From: HGM11416 sp045596285
GTDB lineage: Bacteria; Bacillota; Clostridia; Christensenellales; Borkfalkiaceae
Length of the DNA stretch: 12,188 bases
Assembly: GCA_045596285.1 (NCBI GenBank)
Contig: JAZOCA010000125.1
Coordinates: 1 to 12,188 of the forward strand
Reading direction: 5' to 3'
The notes under the pieces: model-generated
Told to the model about the DNA's origin: nothing
What the model saw: the letters and a program-made list of their open reading frames with translations, nothing else
The model's database searches: none
Translations under genes and position numbers: made by a program
Shown here: piece after piece, positions 4,862 to 12,188 of the stretch
Layout: the number at the start of each line of letters is the position of its first letter
Numbering within the stretch: the stretch's first letter is position 1

Positions 4862-5842
4862 ATGAACGAAAACGTAACACAAGTTATACTGCAAAAAATC
4901 AAAGAATATAACAGTATCGTTTTATTCCGCCACATCCGTATGGATGGGGATTGCACGGGCGCAACGAAGGGCTTAAAAGCAATTTTACAAGCGAGTTTTC
5001 CCGATAAGAAAATATATCTTCCTGATACGCAAAAATCAGATTTCCTTGCTTTTTTAGGGGAAGACGACGGATTACTTGACGATGAAGTTTACGCTAATTC
5101 TTTAGCGATTGTTTTAGATACGGCAACGCAAGACCGCATTTCTAACCCAAAATACAAACTTTGCAAAGAAATTATAAAAATAGACCATCATATCCCCGTT
5201 GAAAATTACGGAGATATTAACTGGGTAGAAGAAAATCGCTGTTCTACCTGCGAAATTATAACTCATTTTTACAACCTATACAAAGACGAACTAGTTATAA
5301 CCCAAGAAGCGGCAAAGTGTTTATATACCGGCATAGTAACGGACTCTGGCAGATTCAGATTCCGCGAAGTGGACGGCGAAACCATGCGCCTTACAGGGCT
5401 ACTTTTAGACGTGGGCGTAGATTTAGATACCTTATACGCTCACCTTAACATGCAAAGTTACGAAAGTCTTAAATACAAAGCGTATATTCTTAAGAATATG
5501 AAAATCACCGAAAACGGCGTAGTGTATTTTTACGCATCTAACGCAACGCAAAAAAAATACAATCTTACCCGCGAAGAAGCAAGCGCAGGAGTATCTGCCA
5601 TTGAAAATATTGCGGGAAGCCTTATTTGGATTGCATTTATACAAAACGAAGACAAGAGCATAAGAGTTAGACTTCGCTCGCGATTCGTTACCGTTAACCC
5701 CATTGCGGAAAAATATCACGGCGGTGGGCACGCCTGCGCAAGCGGTGCAACCGTTTACAGCAAGAAAGAACTAAACGATCTTATTGCGGATGCGGACGCA
5801 CGCCTTAAAGAATACAAGGAAAATAACGGAGGTTGGCTGTGA
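4862..5842 (+). CDS. NrnA-like DHH/DHHA1 phosphoesterase (second, divergent copy)
   Basis: 326 aa, a paralogue of the preceding gene with the same domain order. Metal ligands are retained: H24, D28 and D30 in RHIRMDGDCTGA, D86 (LDTAT), D108-H109-H110, and D161 in VTDSGRF. DHHA1 GGGH is at 287-290. Motif I is unusual: the family's Pro before the first Asp is Met27 and the Ala after the second Asp is Cys31. In motif II it is closer to the family norm (DTA) than the first copy. It is predicted active, perhaps with a different substrate range or as a hetero-oligomer partner; this is inferred. A Shine-Dalgarno AGGAGA lies 6 nt before ATG 4862, and the stop overlaps surE by 4 nt (GTGA). Confidence 0.87.
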   Translation: MNENVTQVILQKIKEYNSIVLFRHIRMDGDCTGATKGLKAILQASFPDKKIYLPDTQKSDFLAFLGEDDGLLDDEVYANSLAIVLDTATQDRISNPKYKLCKEIIKIDHHIPVENYGDINWVEENRCSTCEIITHFYNLYKDELVITQEAAKCLYTGIVTDSGRFRFREVDGETMRLTGLLLDVGVDLDTLYAHLNMQSYESLKYKAYILKNMKITENGVVYFYASNATQKKYNLTREEASAGVSAIENIAGSLIWIAFIQNEDKSIRVRLRSRFVTVNPIAEKYHGGGHACASGATVYSKKELNDLIADADARLKEYKENNGGWL

Positions 5843-6567
5843 AAATTCTTATAACCAACGACGACGGCATAAACGCGCCCGCGCTAAAAGAACTTGCTAA
5901 ATGGGCTAAAAAACACGGTGAAGTTACCGTTGTAGCACCCAAGATAGAGCAAAGCGGAAAGAGCCACGGCATAGAAATCATTAAGTCTATGGAAATAGAA
6001 AAGGTGGATCTTGGCTGTGACGTTGAAGCTTACGCCGTTGATTCTACCCCTGCAGACTGCACTCGCTACGGCATTATCGGTTTAAAAGAAAATTACGATT
6101 TAGTTATTTCAGGCATTAACCGCGGATACAATCTTGGAAAAGACATTTGTTATTCAGGCACAGTTGGCGCAGTTTTTGAATCTGCTGGCATGGGCTTTAA
6201 ATCGGTTGCAATATCTACCGCGCCTTCCTCACTTCAAAACGCGCTTGACTGTTTAGACTTAATTTACGATTTCTTTACCCAAAACCGCTTATTTGAAAAA
6301 AATATAATTTATAACGTAAACGTTCCCGAAAGCGCCCCCAAAGGTATAAGGATAACTAGAATGGGCGGTGGGTACTATTCGGACGAATTTGAATGCGTGG
6401 GCGGAAAACTTTACTTGCAGGTTGGCCATATGATTTGGAAAGACAGTTCTAACCTTGAACTCGATACGGATGCAACCATGCACGGTTATATAACCGTTAC
6501 CCCGTTAACGAACGAAAGAACTAACGTTAACGTATACGAAACGCTTAAAAAAATCAATAACGTATAG
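5839..6567 (+). CDS. surE: 5'/3'-nucleotidase SurE
   Basis: 242 aa from the GTG start. SurE removes phosphate from nucleoside 5'- and 3'-monophosphates and, in some species, attacks polyphosphate or short RNA. The metal site is complete: D8 and D9 in TNDDGI, S39 in EQSGKSH, N94 in SGINRG; STPADC (69-74) and GTVGAVFESA are family motifs. GTG 5839 is chosen because GGAGG (5828-5832) lies 6 nt upstream, it gives the usual MKILITNDDG start, and it makes a 4-nt overlap with the DHH gene; the in-frame TTG at 5833 directly abuts the RBS. Translational coupling is likely. No strong terminator follows. Confidence 0.95.
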   Translation: MKILITNDDGINAPALKELAKWAKKHGEVTVVAPKIEQSGKSHGIEIIKSMEIEKVDLGCDVEAYAVDSTPADCTRYGIIGLKENYDLVISGINRGYNLGKDICYSGTVGAVFESAGMGFKSVAISTAPSSLQNALDCLDLIYDFFTQNRLFEKNIIYNVNVPESAPKGIRITRMGGGYYSDEFECVGGKLYLQVGHMIWKDSSNLELDTDATMHGYITVTPLTNERTNVNVYETLKKINNV

Positions 6568-6653
6568 CAAAATTTACAACCAAACCAATCTTTTACTGCT
6601 AATTATAAAGCAACGATAAAGCAAAGTATATTGCTAAAAAAAAGGAGAAAAAA

Positions 6654-8120
6654 ATGTTTTATTACATATTTTTTGCGCTTGCACTTGTGGGCGCGGGAGC
6701 GATGTTTTTTGCAAAATTACATCAAAGAGAAAACGCTATTATAGATAAAGTTGCTAAAATAACCGTTGTCTGTTGGATGGCGTTGACCTTTTTAAATTTA
6801 TTTTTACCCGATGGCTTCGTATTGCGCTCATACGACGATATATCTTCATACGTCAGCGGTAAAAATATTTGGTACGCTATTTTTCGTTGGTTTAACGACG
6901 TGGCTTTCGTTGTTTTACCTATTGCGGTGTTTTTCAAAAAAGATCTATTCAACAAGATAACTGCTTACCTTTTAGTTGCGATAAGCCTTGCAAACGCCAT
7001 TTTATATTTTAAACACATAGGCTTTTTAACTTCTACCAAAGGTGCGGGACTTATGCCCTTACGCTTTTTAAGCCAAGGCGCGAAAGACTTTTTAATAAAC
7101 GAAACCTTTAGAAGTATTTACTTTGGATTGCTATGTTATCTTCAACTTATGCTTTCGGTTTTCGTTACCTTGCGCAATGTTAAGAGTTTAAAACCCAACA
7201 AGCAGATTAAAAGCATACTAAAAGGTGTTGGCGCGTTTTTATTAATACTTTGTGCTATAATCCCCATTTACGTACCACAATACCTTTTTAAGGGCTATTC
7301 TATGGTAGGTGCAGGCAATATAGATAACTTTAAAATGGGCTCTTTCTTCCATATCGTTTGGATAGTTTTCGTAGTATTAGAAGGCGTTGGTTTAACCCTC
7401 CTTTTCAAAAAGAAAAGTTACGAAGATCGCTTTATAGTGGTACTTATTATGGCTTTAGCGCTTATAATGCAATACCACCAAATGTTCACTTGCATAGGAG
7501 AAATCACCGCACACAGAATGCCATTCCAACTTTGCAATATGGCGGGATTCTTTATTCTTCTAATGCTAGTCACAAAGAGTGAAAAAGTATATCACTTTAC
7601 CATAGTAATAAATTCTGTTGGCGCGATAATAGCAATGGTACTTTGCGATACTACCCCTTACGGCATTGCTTACGTAATGAACATACACTACGTAACCGAG
7701 CACACTAACGTTATATTAGTACCCATACTTTGCGCAACGCTTGGTATATTTGCTCCCCTTAAAAAGAGCGATATCAAGCACTTCTTGCTGGGATTTACAG
7801 CATACTTCTTATTCGTTCTTGTGCTTGGCGGAATATTTACCGGGCTTAAAGAAACACTAGCCGCTAACGGCGATTACTGGAACTGCAACTACCTATTTAT
7901 GTTCAATAAGGCAGAAACCGTTAAAATAGTAGGTTTTGTTGGACCTTTATTCGATATTAAGATTACATTGTTTAACTTCTTCACCTTAAGACTTGTGCAA
8001 CTTGTTGTATACGTAGTATTTAGCCTTATTTGCACGGGCGCATTCTTCCTTATTAAATTCTTATTAAGAAAAAATACCGTTTGGGAAAAAGATCATAAAA
8101 ATGGAGCTTTACAAGAATAA
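6654..8120 (+). CDS. Polytopic membrane protein with YwaF/TIGR02206-like C-terminal half
   Basis: 488 aa with roughly 12-14 hydrophobic helices spread over the whole length. The second half (from about residue 260) carries HRMPFQLCNMAGF (H287-F299) and later NIHYVTEHTNVILVP, resembling the YwaF/TIGR02206 family of integral membrane proteins, which usually are about 230-250 aa. The first 250 residues are an extra, unrecognised membrane half; a fusion or internal duplication is possible. The function of the family is not known to me. A strong Shine-Dalgarno AAGGAG (6642-6647) lies 6 nt before the ATG. The last 20 nt overlap the acyltransferase gene. The family assignment is from motif memory and is moderate; membrane location is clear. 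Confidence 0.6.
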   Translation: MFYYIFFALALVGAGAMFFAKLHQRENAIIDKVAKITVVCWMALTFLNLFLPDGFVLRSYDDISSYVSGKNIWYAIFRWFNDVAFVVLPIAVFFKKDLFNKITAYLLVAISLANAILYFKHIGFLTSTKGAGLMPLRFLSQGAKDFLINETFRSIYFGLLCYLQLMLSVFVTLRNVKSLKPNKQIKSILKGVGAFLLILCAIIPIYVPQYLFKGYSMVGAGNIDNFKMGSFFHIVWIVFVVLEGVGLTLLFKKKSYEDRFIVVLIMALALIMQYHQMFTCIGEITAHRMPFQLCNMAGFFILLMLVTKSEKVYHFTIVINSVGAIIAMVLCDTTPYGIAYVMNIHYVTEHTNVILVPILCATLGIFAPLKKSDIKHFLLGFTAYFLFVLVLGGIFTGLKETLAANGDYWNCNYLFMFNKAETVKIVGFVGPLFDIKITLFNFFTLRLVQLVVYVVFSLICTGAFFLIKFLLRKNTVWEKDHKNGALQE

Positions 8121-9114
8121 ATCCTTACTACCCAAAACGCTTTCGGGCTTTCTTAGGATTGTTTTTGAAATAATGGTACTTTTGCACCATTTATATCAAC
8201 CGTCTAGCATGGTCGGCAGAAGAATAAACTCTCTGCTCGGCCCGATTGCCGTTGCCGGTTTTTTGATTATTTCGGGCTTTGGCGTTGGAAAAAGTTATTT
8301 AAAGAAAGGCGACGGATATCTCAACAACCTGCTTAAAAAGCGAATTCCAACAACCTACCTGACGATAGTTGTAACAAATCTTTTTTACCTTTCGTTCTTT
8401 TACATCACGGGCGATCAGTTTGAATCCTTTTTCGGCTTTATAACTTCGGTACTATACCTGCCCATAAGTAAAGATTACGTAACCCTTTCGAACTGGGTTT
8501 ACTTCATGGCGGACTTGTTGATTTATTACGTGATCTTTTGGCTGTTAATGACCGCTTTTAAAAAGAAAAAAGAAAAATACAATTTTACCGTTACCGTAAT
8601 GTTTGCGCTATGCGCCCTGATAATTACCATTTTAACAATTATAAACAAAAACACGGGAAGCAGTAGATATTTAAGGGCGTGCATCGCCTTTCCCATAGGC
8701 TTACTTCTTGCAAAGCACGACCAAAAGATTTGCAAACTGCTAAACAACTATAAGCGCCCTACCTTTTTATTCTTAGTTATTCTTTCAATAATTACAACCG
8801 GGCTTTCTTATAATGAAAGAACGTATAGCGAATATTTTGCAAACACCTTGTTTGCTTTGGCAATTATAGTTCACGCTTACGGCGCAAACTTTAAAAGCAA
8901 AGCAATAGACTTTTTAAGCCAACACGTTTTGTACGTTTACTTGGTGCACGAATGGGCGTTTAAGACTTTGCGCTATATAAATCGCGATATTCACTTTTTA
9001 TTAGATATGTTAATAGTTATTTGTTTTTCTTGCGCAATAGCCTTTGCAATAAACTATTTTAAAACTTTATATAAAAAGCGTTTAAACTTACTTAACCCAC
9101 AACTAAAACATTAA
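8101..9114 (+). CDS. Acyltransferase-3 family membrane protein
   Basis: 337 aa with about 10 transmembrane segments. The family (Pfam Acyl_transf_3) transfers acetyl or other acyl groups to sugars, peptidoglycan or polysaccharides at the membrane. Typical marks are the first helix LRIVFEIMVLLHHLYQ with the family His pair (H29-H30), GFLIISGFGVGKSY in the second helix followed by the basic segment LLKKRIPTTYL, and the end motif YVYLVHEW. ATG 8101 overlaps the upstream gene by 20 nt and has only a weak purine-rich RBS, suggesting translational coupling. The acceptor molecule cannot be told from sequence. Confidence 0.82.
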   Translation: MELYKNKSLLPKTLSGFLRIVFEIMVLLHHLYQPSSMVGRRINSLLGPIAVAGFLIISGFGVGKSYLKKGDGYLNNLLKKRIPTTYLTIVVTNLFYLSFFYITGDQFESFFGFITSVLYLPISKDYVTLSNWVYFMADLLIYYVIFWLLMTAFKKKKEKYNFTVTVMFALCALIITILTIINKNTGSSRYLRACIAFPIGLLLAKHDQKICKLLNNYKRPTFLFLVILSIITTGLSYNERTYSEYFANTLFALAIIVHAYGANFKSKAIDFLSQHVLYVYLVHEWAFKTLRYINRDIHFLLDMLIVICFSCAIAFAINYFKTLYKKRLNLLNPQLKH

Positions 9115-9116
9115 TA

Positions 9117-9160
9117 AAAAACCCGCTATAAGTCGATTAACGGCTATTTGACGGGTTTTT
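9117..9160 (+). terminator. Rho-independent terminator after the acyltransferase gene
   Basis: AAAAACCCG (9117-9125) pairs over 9 bp with CGGGTTTTT (9152-9160). Inside, AGTCG/CGGCT forms a second 5-bp stem. A U-rich tail follows. Confidence 0.8.
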
Positions 9161-9271
9161 CTTATACTCACAAAGACAAATACTTACTGCCTTTAAAAGC
9201 GGTTTTATCGCCCTTTATTAAGGCGTGCAAAAAAATCACAAAAAGAAGTTTTTATTCTATTTAACTGCACA

Positions 9272-9304
9272 AAAAATGGATAGCGGAAATCGCTATCCAT
9301 TTTT
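9272..9304 (-). terminator. Terminator of the large minus-strand gene (bidirectional)
   Basis: AAAAATGGATAGCG (9272-9285) and CGCTATCCATTTTT (9291-9304) form a perfect 14-bp stem with a 5-nt loop. On the minus strand it lies 28 nt past the stop codon and ends in a T run. It could also stop plus-strand transcripts. Confidence 0.88.
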
Positions 9305-9332
9305 ATTTATAAAGAAATTTATTTAAAGTTAA

Positions 9333-12188
9333 TTATGCTACGTAAGTTACTTCTACGTTGTTAAATCTCCATTGTGCGCTTGCACTAAAAGTAATTGATG
9401 AAGCGCCTTCAACGGTTACGGTAACAACGTTGCCGTCTGCAACTGCAGTATAGCCTGCTGCAGTTAAAGAATTTGTACAAACGGTTGCGTATGAACCAGA
9501 AGTGCAAGTGATTACTATTTGCTTAATAGTTCCGTTTGCTACAGAGAAAGTAGCAACGTTGCCTTGGTATACTCTAAAGTGATCGGTATCAGAAGTTCTG
9601 ATTGCATTATTTTGAGTACCTTTTTCTGCAGTAAAGGTAACAACGTCGTTAGTCCAAGAGATAGATAAACTATCTGCTGCTAAAGTTCCGGTTGCAGCGG
9701 TAACAGCAAGAGCGCTGGTTGCTTCAACAGGAGCTTCGGGAACTTCGGGTTCTTCTACTTCTTCTTCAATTACTAGGTAAGCAACGGGCTTAACTTGTGA
9801 AGATTGATATGCAACGAATCTGGGGCTACCAGCGTTGTATTGAATAACTCTTGCAGGAGTTCCAACGTTGCTCATGATTAATGCGCCGTTTTCAACGGTG
9901 ATATTCCATCTGTAAGCATCGGTTACGCTTTCGCTAAGGTGAGCCTTGTTACCGGTTTCCCAACCAAGGTATTCGTTACCGTATTTAACTAACCAGCTTT
10001 CGCCATCTTTAACTAAAGTAAAGGTGTACCAAGTGATATCTAAAGCGGTAGCGGTTGCATCAAAAGCAACTTCAGAAATAGTGAAGATGTTAGATGAAGC
10101 ATTGTAAGCGCCCATAGCATTGCCGTTAGCGGTTAAGATAATAACTGCGCCATCGGTAAGTTGTGCAACGTCTTCAACAACAACGAAAGAAACAGCAGCG
10201 GGTGCTTCTACCGTAGCGCCACATTCACATTTTCCGTCTGCACCAGCAACGTGAGGAACAAGATCTACGATTTCGCCACATTCACATTCGTGCCAGTGGT
10301 TTCTATCATCAGTAGTCCAAGCGCCGTATGTATGTTCGTGAGCAGTTACAACAACTACTACGCCTTCTTCGATTTGGATAGTTCCGTTATAAGAAGATCT
10401 AACGCCGGTTACGGTTACGATATCGTATACGTTAACTTCGCCATCAAATTTGAAAACTTGGATAGAACCGGTTTCGTCTTCAACAACGATAGTAGTTCCG
10501 CTGTAAGAGAAGTTGTAAACGGTTACTCTACCAGTGAAGCTAACCATAGTACCTTCTGCGCTAGCGATAGCTTCAGCAATAGTCATAACGTTAGCAGCGA
10601 GTTTGCCGTAAGGTTGAGCACAAACTTCACAAACTGCTTGTTCGGTAGTGGTAGCAGTTCCGCCTACGTGGTAAGCTTCGTCTGCTCTTTGACCGCATGC
10701 ACATGCGTGGAAGTGAGTAGTATCGCTATAAGACCATTCTGCACCGTATTCGCAAGTGTGACCTTCTGCGGTTACGTTGTAAGCGATTTCGATTTTAGCG
10801 ATATGTAATTGACCTTTTTCTTGATTGTTTTTAACAACAACGGTAGTAGCGCCTTCTGCGATTACGTAAACGCCGTTTTCGCCTACTACTTCTACGCCGT
10901 TAACTAAAACAGCGTATGCAGTAATATCTGAAGATTCTAATAAAGTGATAGTTAAACCAAGAATTGATCCGTTAGCGATAGTGAAAGTTAATTCGCTACC
11001 GTCGTAATTGTTAGCATATAATCTGATACCGCCGTCTTCATTAACACCGATGGGGTTATTGTAAGAAGAAACGGTGTTGGTGTTTACGTTGAAAACAACA
11101 GGGCTTAAACCTAAAGTTGCAGCGTTGTTTGCGTTGGGAATTAACTTAGAAGTAGTTCCTGCAGTATATTGTGCAACAACGTTTAATGCGCCGGGAATTT
11201 CAGGTTGTTCGGGTTGTTCAGGTTCGCTTGCTGCAGCAAAAGTAACAACGATAGAAGATACTCTAACTTGTGCAGCTAAAGCTTCAATAGTAACGCTGTT
11301 TGCTTCGCCTTCTACAACGATAGTACAAACTGTTCCGTCTACTGTTACGGTGCAACCTTCGATAGAAGGAGCGGCTGAGAAGTTCTTGCCACCTGCAGTA
11401 GTGATAACGATTTTAGCGATATTCTTTTCTGCAGAAATGGTTACGTTTGTTTTAGCATAGAATCTTGCGGGATTATAGTAATCACCAACGTTTGTGGTTG
11501 AAGCCGCTTTATCGTTAGTAACGGTAATGCCGTTCATAACCCAAACTTGTTGTTCGGTTGTGAAAACGGTTCTGTTAGCTAGATCATCAAAAGTGATGGT
11601 TGCTTGTTCGCCAGCGGGAACTTCGGGGTCTTCAGGTTGTTCGGGTTCTTCGCTACCTTCGCCTGCAACCCAAGCATCAAGAGATGAGCCTGAGTTAAAT
11701 TCGATAGTTCCGTTATAGTTGATGAGATCACCAGTTACGGTAATGGTATCGCCTAATTTAACGTTAGCGATAGCGTCGCCTTTAATACGGAAGCAAACGA
11801 TAGGATAATCGGTTAAACCATCTACAACGATAGTTACGGTTAAGTTGTTGTAAGAAGCGCTGTATTCGGTGAATACGGTTACAACACCAGTTAAAGTTTG
11901 AGTTCCAAGAGAAGCACCAGCTTCAAGAGCGTATGCTGCTTTAACGATTTTTTCAGGAGTTGATAAATCGGGTTGTTCAGGTTGTTCAGGTTGTTCAGGT
12001 TGTTCGCCGCCTTCTTCGATTAATTCGAACTCAACAGGATATTGAGTAACGCGTAAGTTTGCAGCGTTGTTACCTGTAATGTATGAAGTGTTTGATACGC
12101 TCATGGTTACGAAATTGCTGTACGTACCCATGTAGTATTGGTTAAGTCCGTCTGCTGAAGTTACTACGGGAAGACCTAAAGTTTCATC
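9333..12188 (-). CDS. Large repetitive, probably secreted multidomain protein (C-terminal part)
   Basis: 951 codons are visible; the frame is open at the right edge, so the ATG at 12131 is internal and the N-terminus (including any signal peptide) is missing. Numbered from the first visible codon: OB-fold-like domain A (76-174), beta-sandwich A (195-319), beta-sandwich B (334-472), Cys/His module 1 (477-523), OB-like B (531-615), Cys/His module 2 (617-656), a beta domain (664-807) of the kind seen at ends of secreted Bacteroidetes-type proteins, and beta-sandwich C (825-951). Pro-Glu-Gln linkers join domains at 60-75, 178-194, 321-332 and 811-822. OB A and B share TVTG...YNGTI; sandwiches A and C share DG-x-V-x-T-(I/V)-x-VEG. 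There is no LPXTG motif or C-terminal membrane anchor. A cell-surface or extracellular role is inferred from composition; no enzyme motif is seen. Confidence 0.75.
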   Translation of the reverse strand, partial: DETLGLPVVTSADGLNQYYMGTYSNFVTMSVSNTSYITGNNAANLRVTQYPVEFELIEEGGEQPEQPEQPEQPDLSTPEKIVKAAYALEAGASLGTQTLTGVVTVFTEYSASYNNLTVTIVVDGLTDYPIVCFRIKGDAIANVKLGDTITVTGDLINYNGTIEFNSGSSLDAWVAGEGSEEPEQPEDPEVPAGEQATITFDDLANRTVFTTEQQVWVMNGITVTNDKAASTTNVGDYYNPARFYAKTNVTISAEKNIAKIVITTAGGKNFSAAPSIEGCTVTVDGTVCTIVVEGEANSVTIEALAAQVRVSSIVVTFAAASEPEQPEQPEIPGALNVVAQYTAGTTSKLIPNANNAATLGLSPVVFNVNTNTVSSYNNPIGVNEDGGIRLYANNYDGSELTFTIANGSILGLTITLLESSDITAYAVLVNGVEVVGENGVYVIAEGATTVVVKNNQEKGQLHIAKIEIAYNVTAEGHTCEYGAEWSYSDTTHFHACACGQRADEAYHVGGTATTTEQAVCEVCAQPYGKLAANVMTIAEAIASAEGTMVSFTGRVTVYNFSYSGTTIVVEDETGSIQVFKFDGEVNVYDIVTVTGVRSSYNGTIQIEEGVVVVVTAHEHTYGAWTTDDRNHWHECECGEIVDLVPHVAGADGKCECGATVEAPAAVSFVVVEDVAQLTDGAVIILTANGNAMGAYNASSNIFTISEVAFDATATALDITWYTFTLVKDGESWLVKYGNEYLGWETGNKAHLSESVTDAYRWNITVENGALIMSNVGTPARVIQYNAGSPRFVAYQSSQVKPVAYLVIEEEVEEPEVPEAPVEATSALAVTAATGTLAADSLSISWTNDVVTFTAEKGTQNNAIRTSDTDHFRVYQGNVATFSVANGTIKQIVITCTSGSYATVCTNSLTAAGYTAVADGNVVTVTVEGASSITFSASAQWRFNNVEVTYVA
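11203..11220 (-). repeat. 9-bp linker repeats (two units)
   Basis: ggttgttcg and ggttgttca in tandem encode the PEQPEQP linker between beta-sandwiches A and B; same unit as at 11971-12006. Confidence 0.8.
11626..11652 (-). repeat. Degenerate 9-bp linker repeats (three units)
   Basis: Units gggtcttca, ggttgttcg and ggttcttcg are variants of the same 9-bp repeat and encode the linker between OB-like domain A and beta-sandwich A. Confidence 0.75.
11971..12006 (-). repeat. Four tandem 9-bp repeats encoding PEQ linker
   Basis: The plus strand shows ggttgttca three times and then ggttgttcg, four exact-length units. They encode E-Q-P repeats on the minus strand. Unit length is a multiple of three, so copy changes keep the frame. 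Confidence 0.9.

Noticed and set aside
4239..4880. 213-codon minus-strand open frame opposite the first nrnA gene
   Set aside because: The plus strand encodes an intact DHH/DHHA1 protein with all motifs; the antisense product has no recognisable features or RBS.
5833..5838. SurE start at TTG 5833
   Set aside because: It leaves no spacing after GGAGG; GTG 5839 has 6-nt spacing and gives the usual SurE N-terminus.
10161..10808. 215-codon plus-strand open frame inside the large minus-strand gene
   Set aside because: It is antisense to a clear coding frame with domain repeats; low-complexity codon use on the minus strand explains the absence of stops. The same holds for the frames at 11074-11460 and 11494-11718.

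Overview
The window looks like a chromosomal segment of a low-GC Gram-positive (Clostridia-type, possibly uncultured gut) bacterium. Evidence: purine-rich Shine-Dalgarno sites (AAGGAG, GGAGG), a tilS-hpt pair, tRNA genes with encoded CCA ends and a B. subtilis-like elongator tRNA-Met, and NrnA-type DHH proteins. The lineage is inferred from these traits; there is no rRNA here to prove it.

Region 1 (1-715) is AT-rich and accessory in character. On the minus strand it carries the start of an ECF-type sigma factor (cut by the window edge), a matching ECF-type promoter (TGAAAC-N17-CGTC), and upstream of that a 39-codon lipoprotein gene. Further upstream are a 20-bp palindrome, an extended -10 box, three copies of an 18-bp direct repeat, and a short tRNA T-arm-like sequence next to the tRNA operon terminator. 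This is the least ordinary part of the window.

Region 2 (734-1133, minus strand) is a tRNA operon transcribed fMet, elongator Met, Glu, with a strong promoter (TTGACA-N17-TAAAAT) and a 12-bp-stem terminator. A hairpin fills the Met-Glu spacer, and the initiator tRNA has an odd T-stem.

Region 3 (1257-6567, plus strand) is housekeeping nucleotide and RNA metabolism: tilS (tRNA-Ile lysidine synthetase), hpt (hypoxanthine salvage), a small two-helix membrane protein of unknown function, then two tandem nrnA-like DHH phosphoesterases and surE, packed as one operon (1-nt gap, then a 4-nt overlap). NrnA products (5'-NMPs) are possible SurE substrates and Hpt salvages purine bases, so the cluster reads as RNA-fragment and nucleotide recycling; this link is inferred.

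Region 4 (6654-9114, plus strand) has two overlapping membrane-protein genes: a long polytopic protein with a YwaF-like C-terminal half and an acyltransferase-3 family protein. Their partnership suggests envelope or glycan modification, but no substrate can be named.

Region 5 (9272-12188, minus strand) is the C-terminal 951 codons of a large repetitive, probably secreted protein. It has duplicated OB-like, beta-sandwich and Cys/His modules joined by Pro-Glu linkers encoded by a 9-bp repeat. It converges on region 4, and each side has its own terminator.
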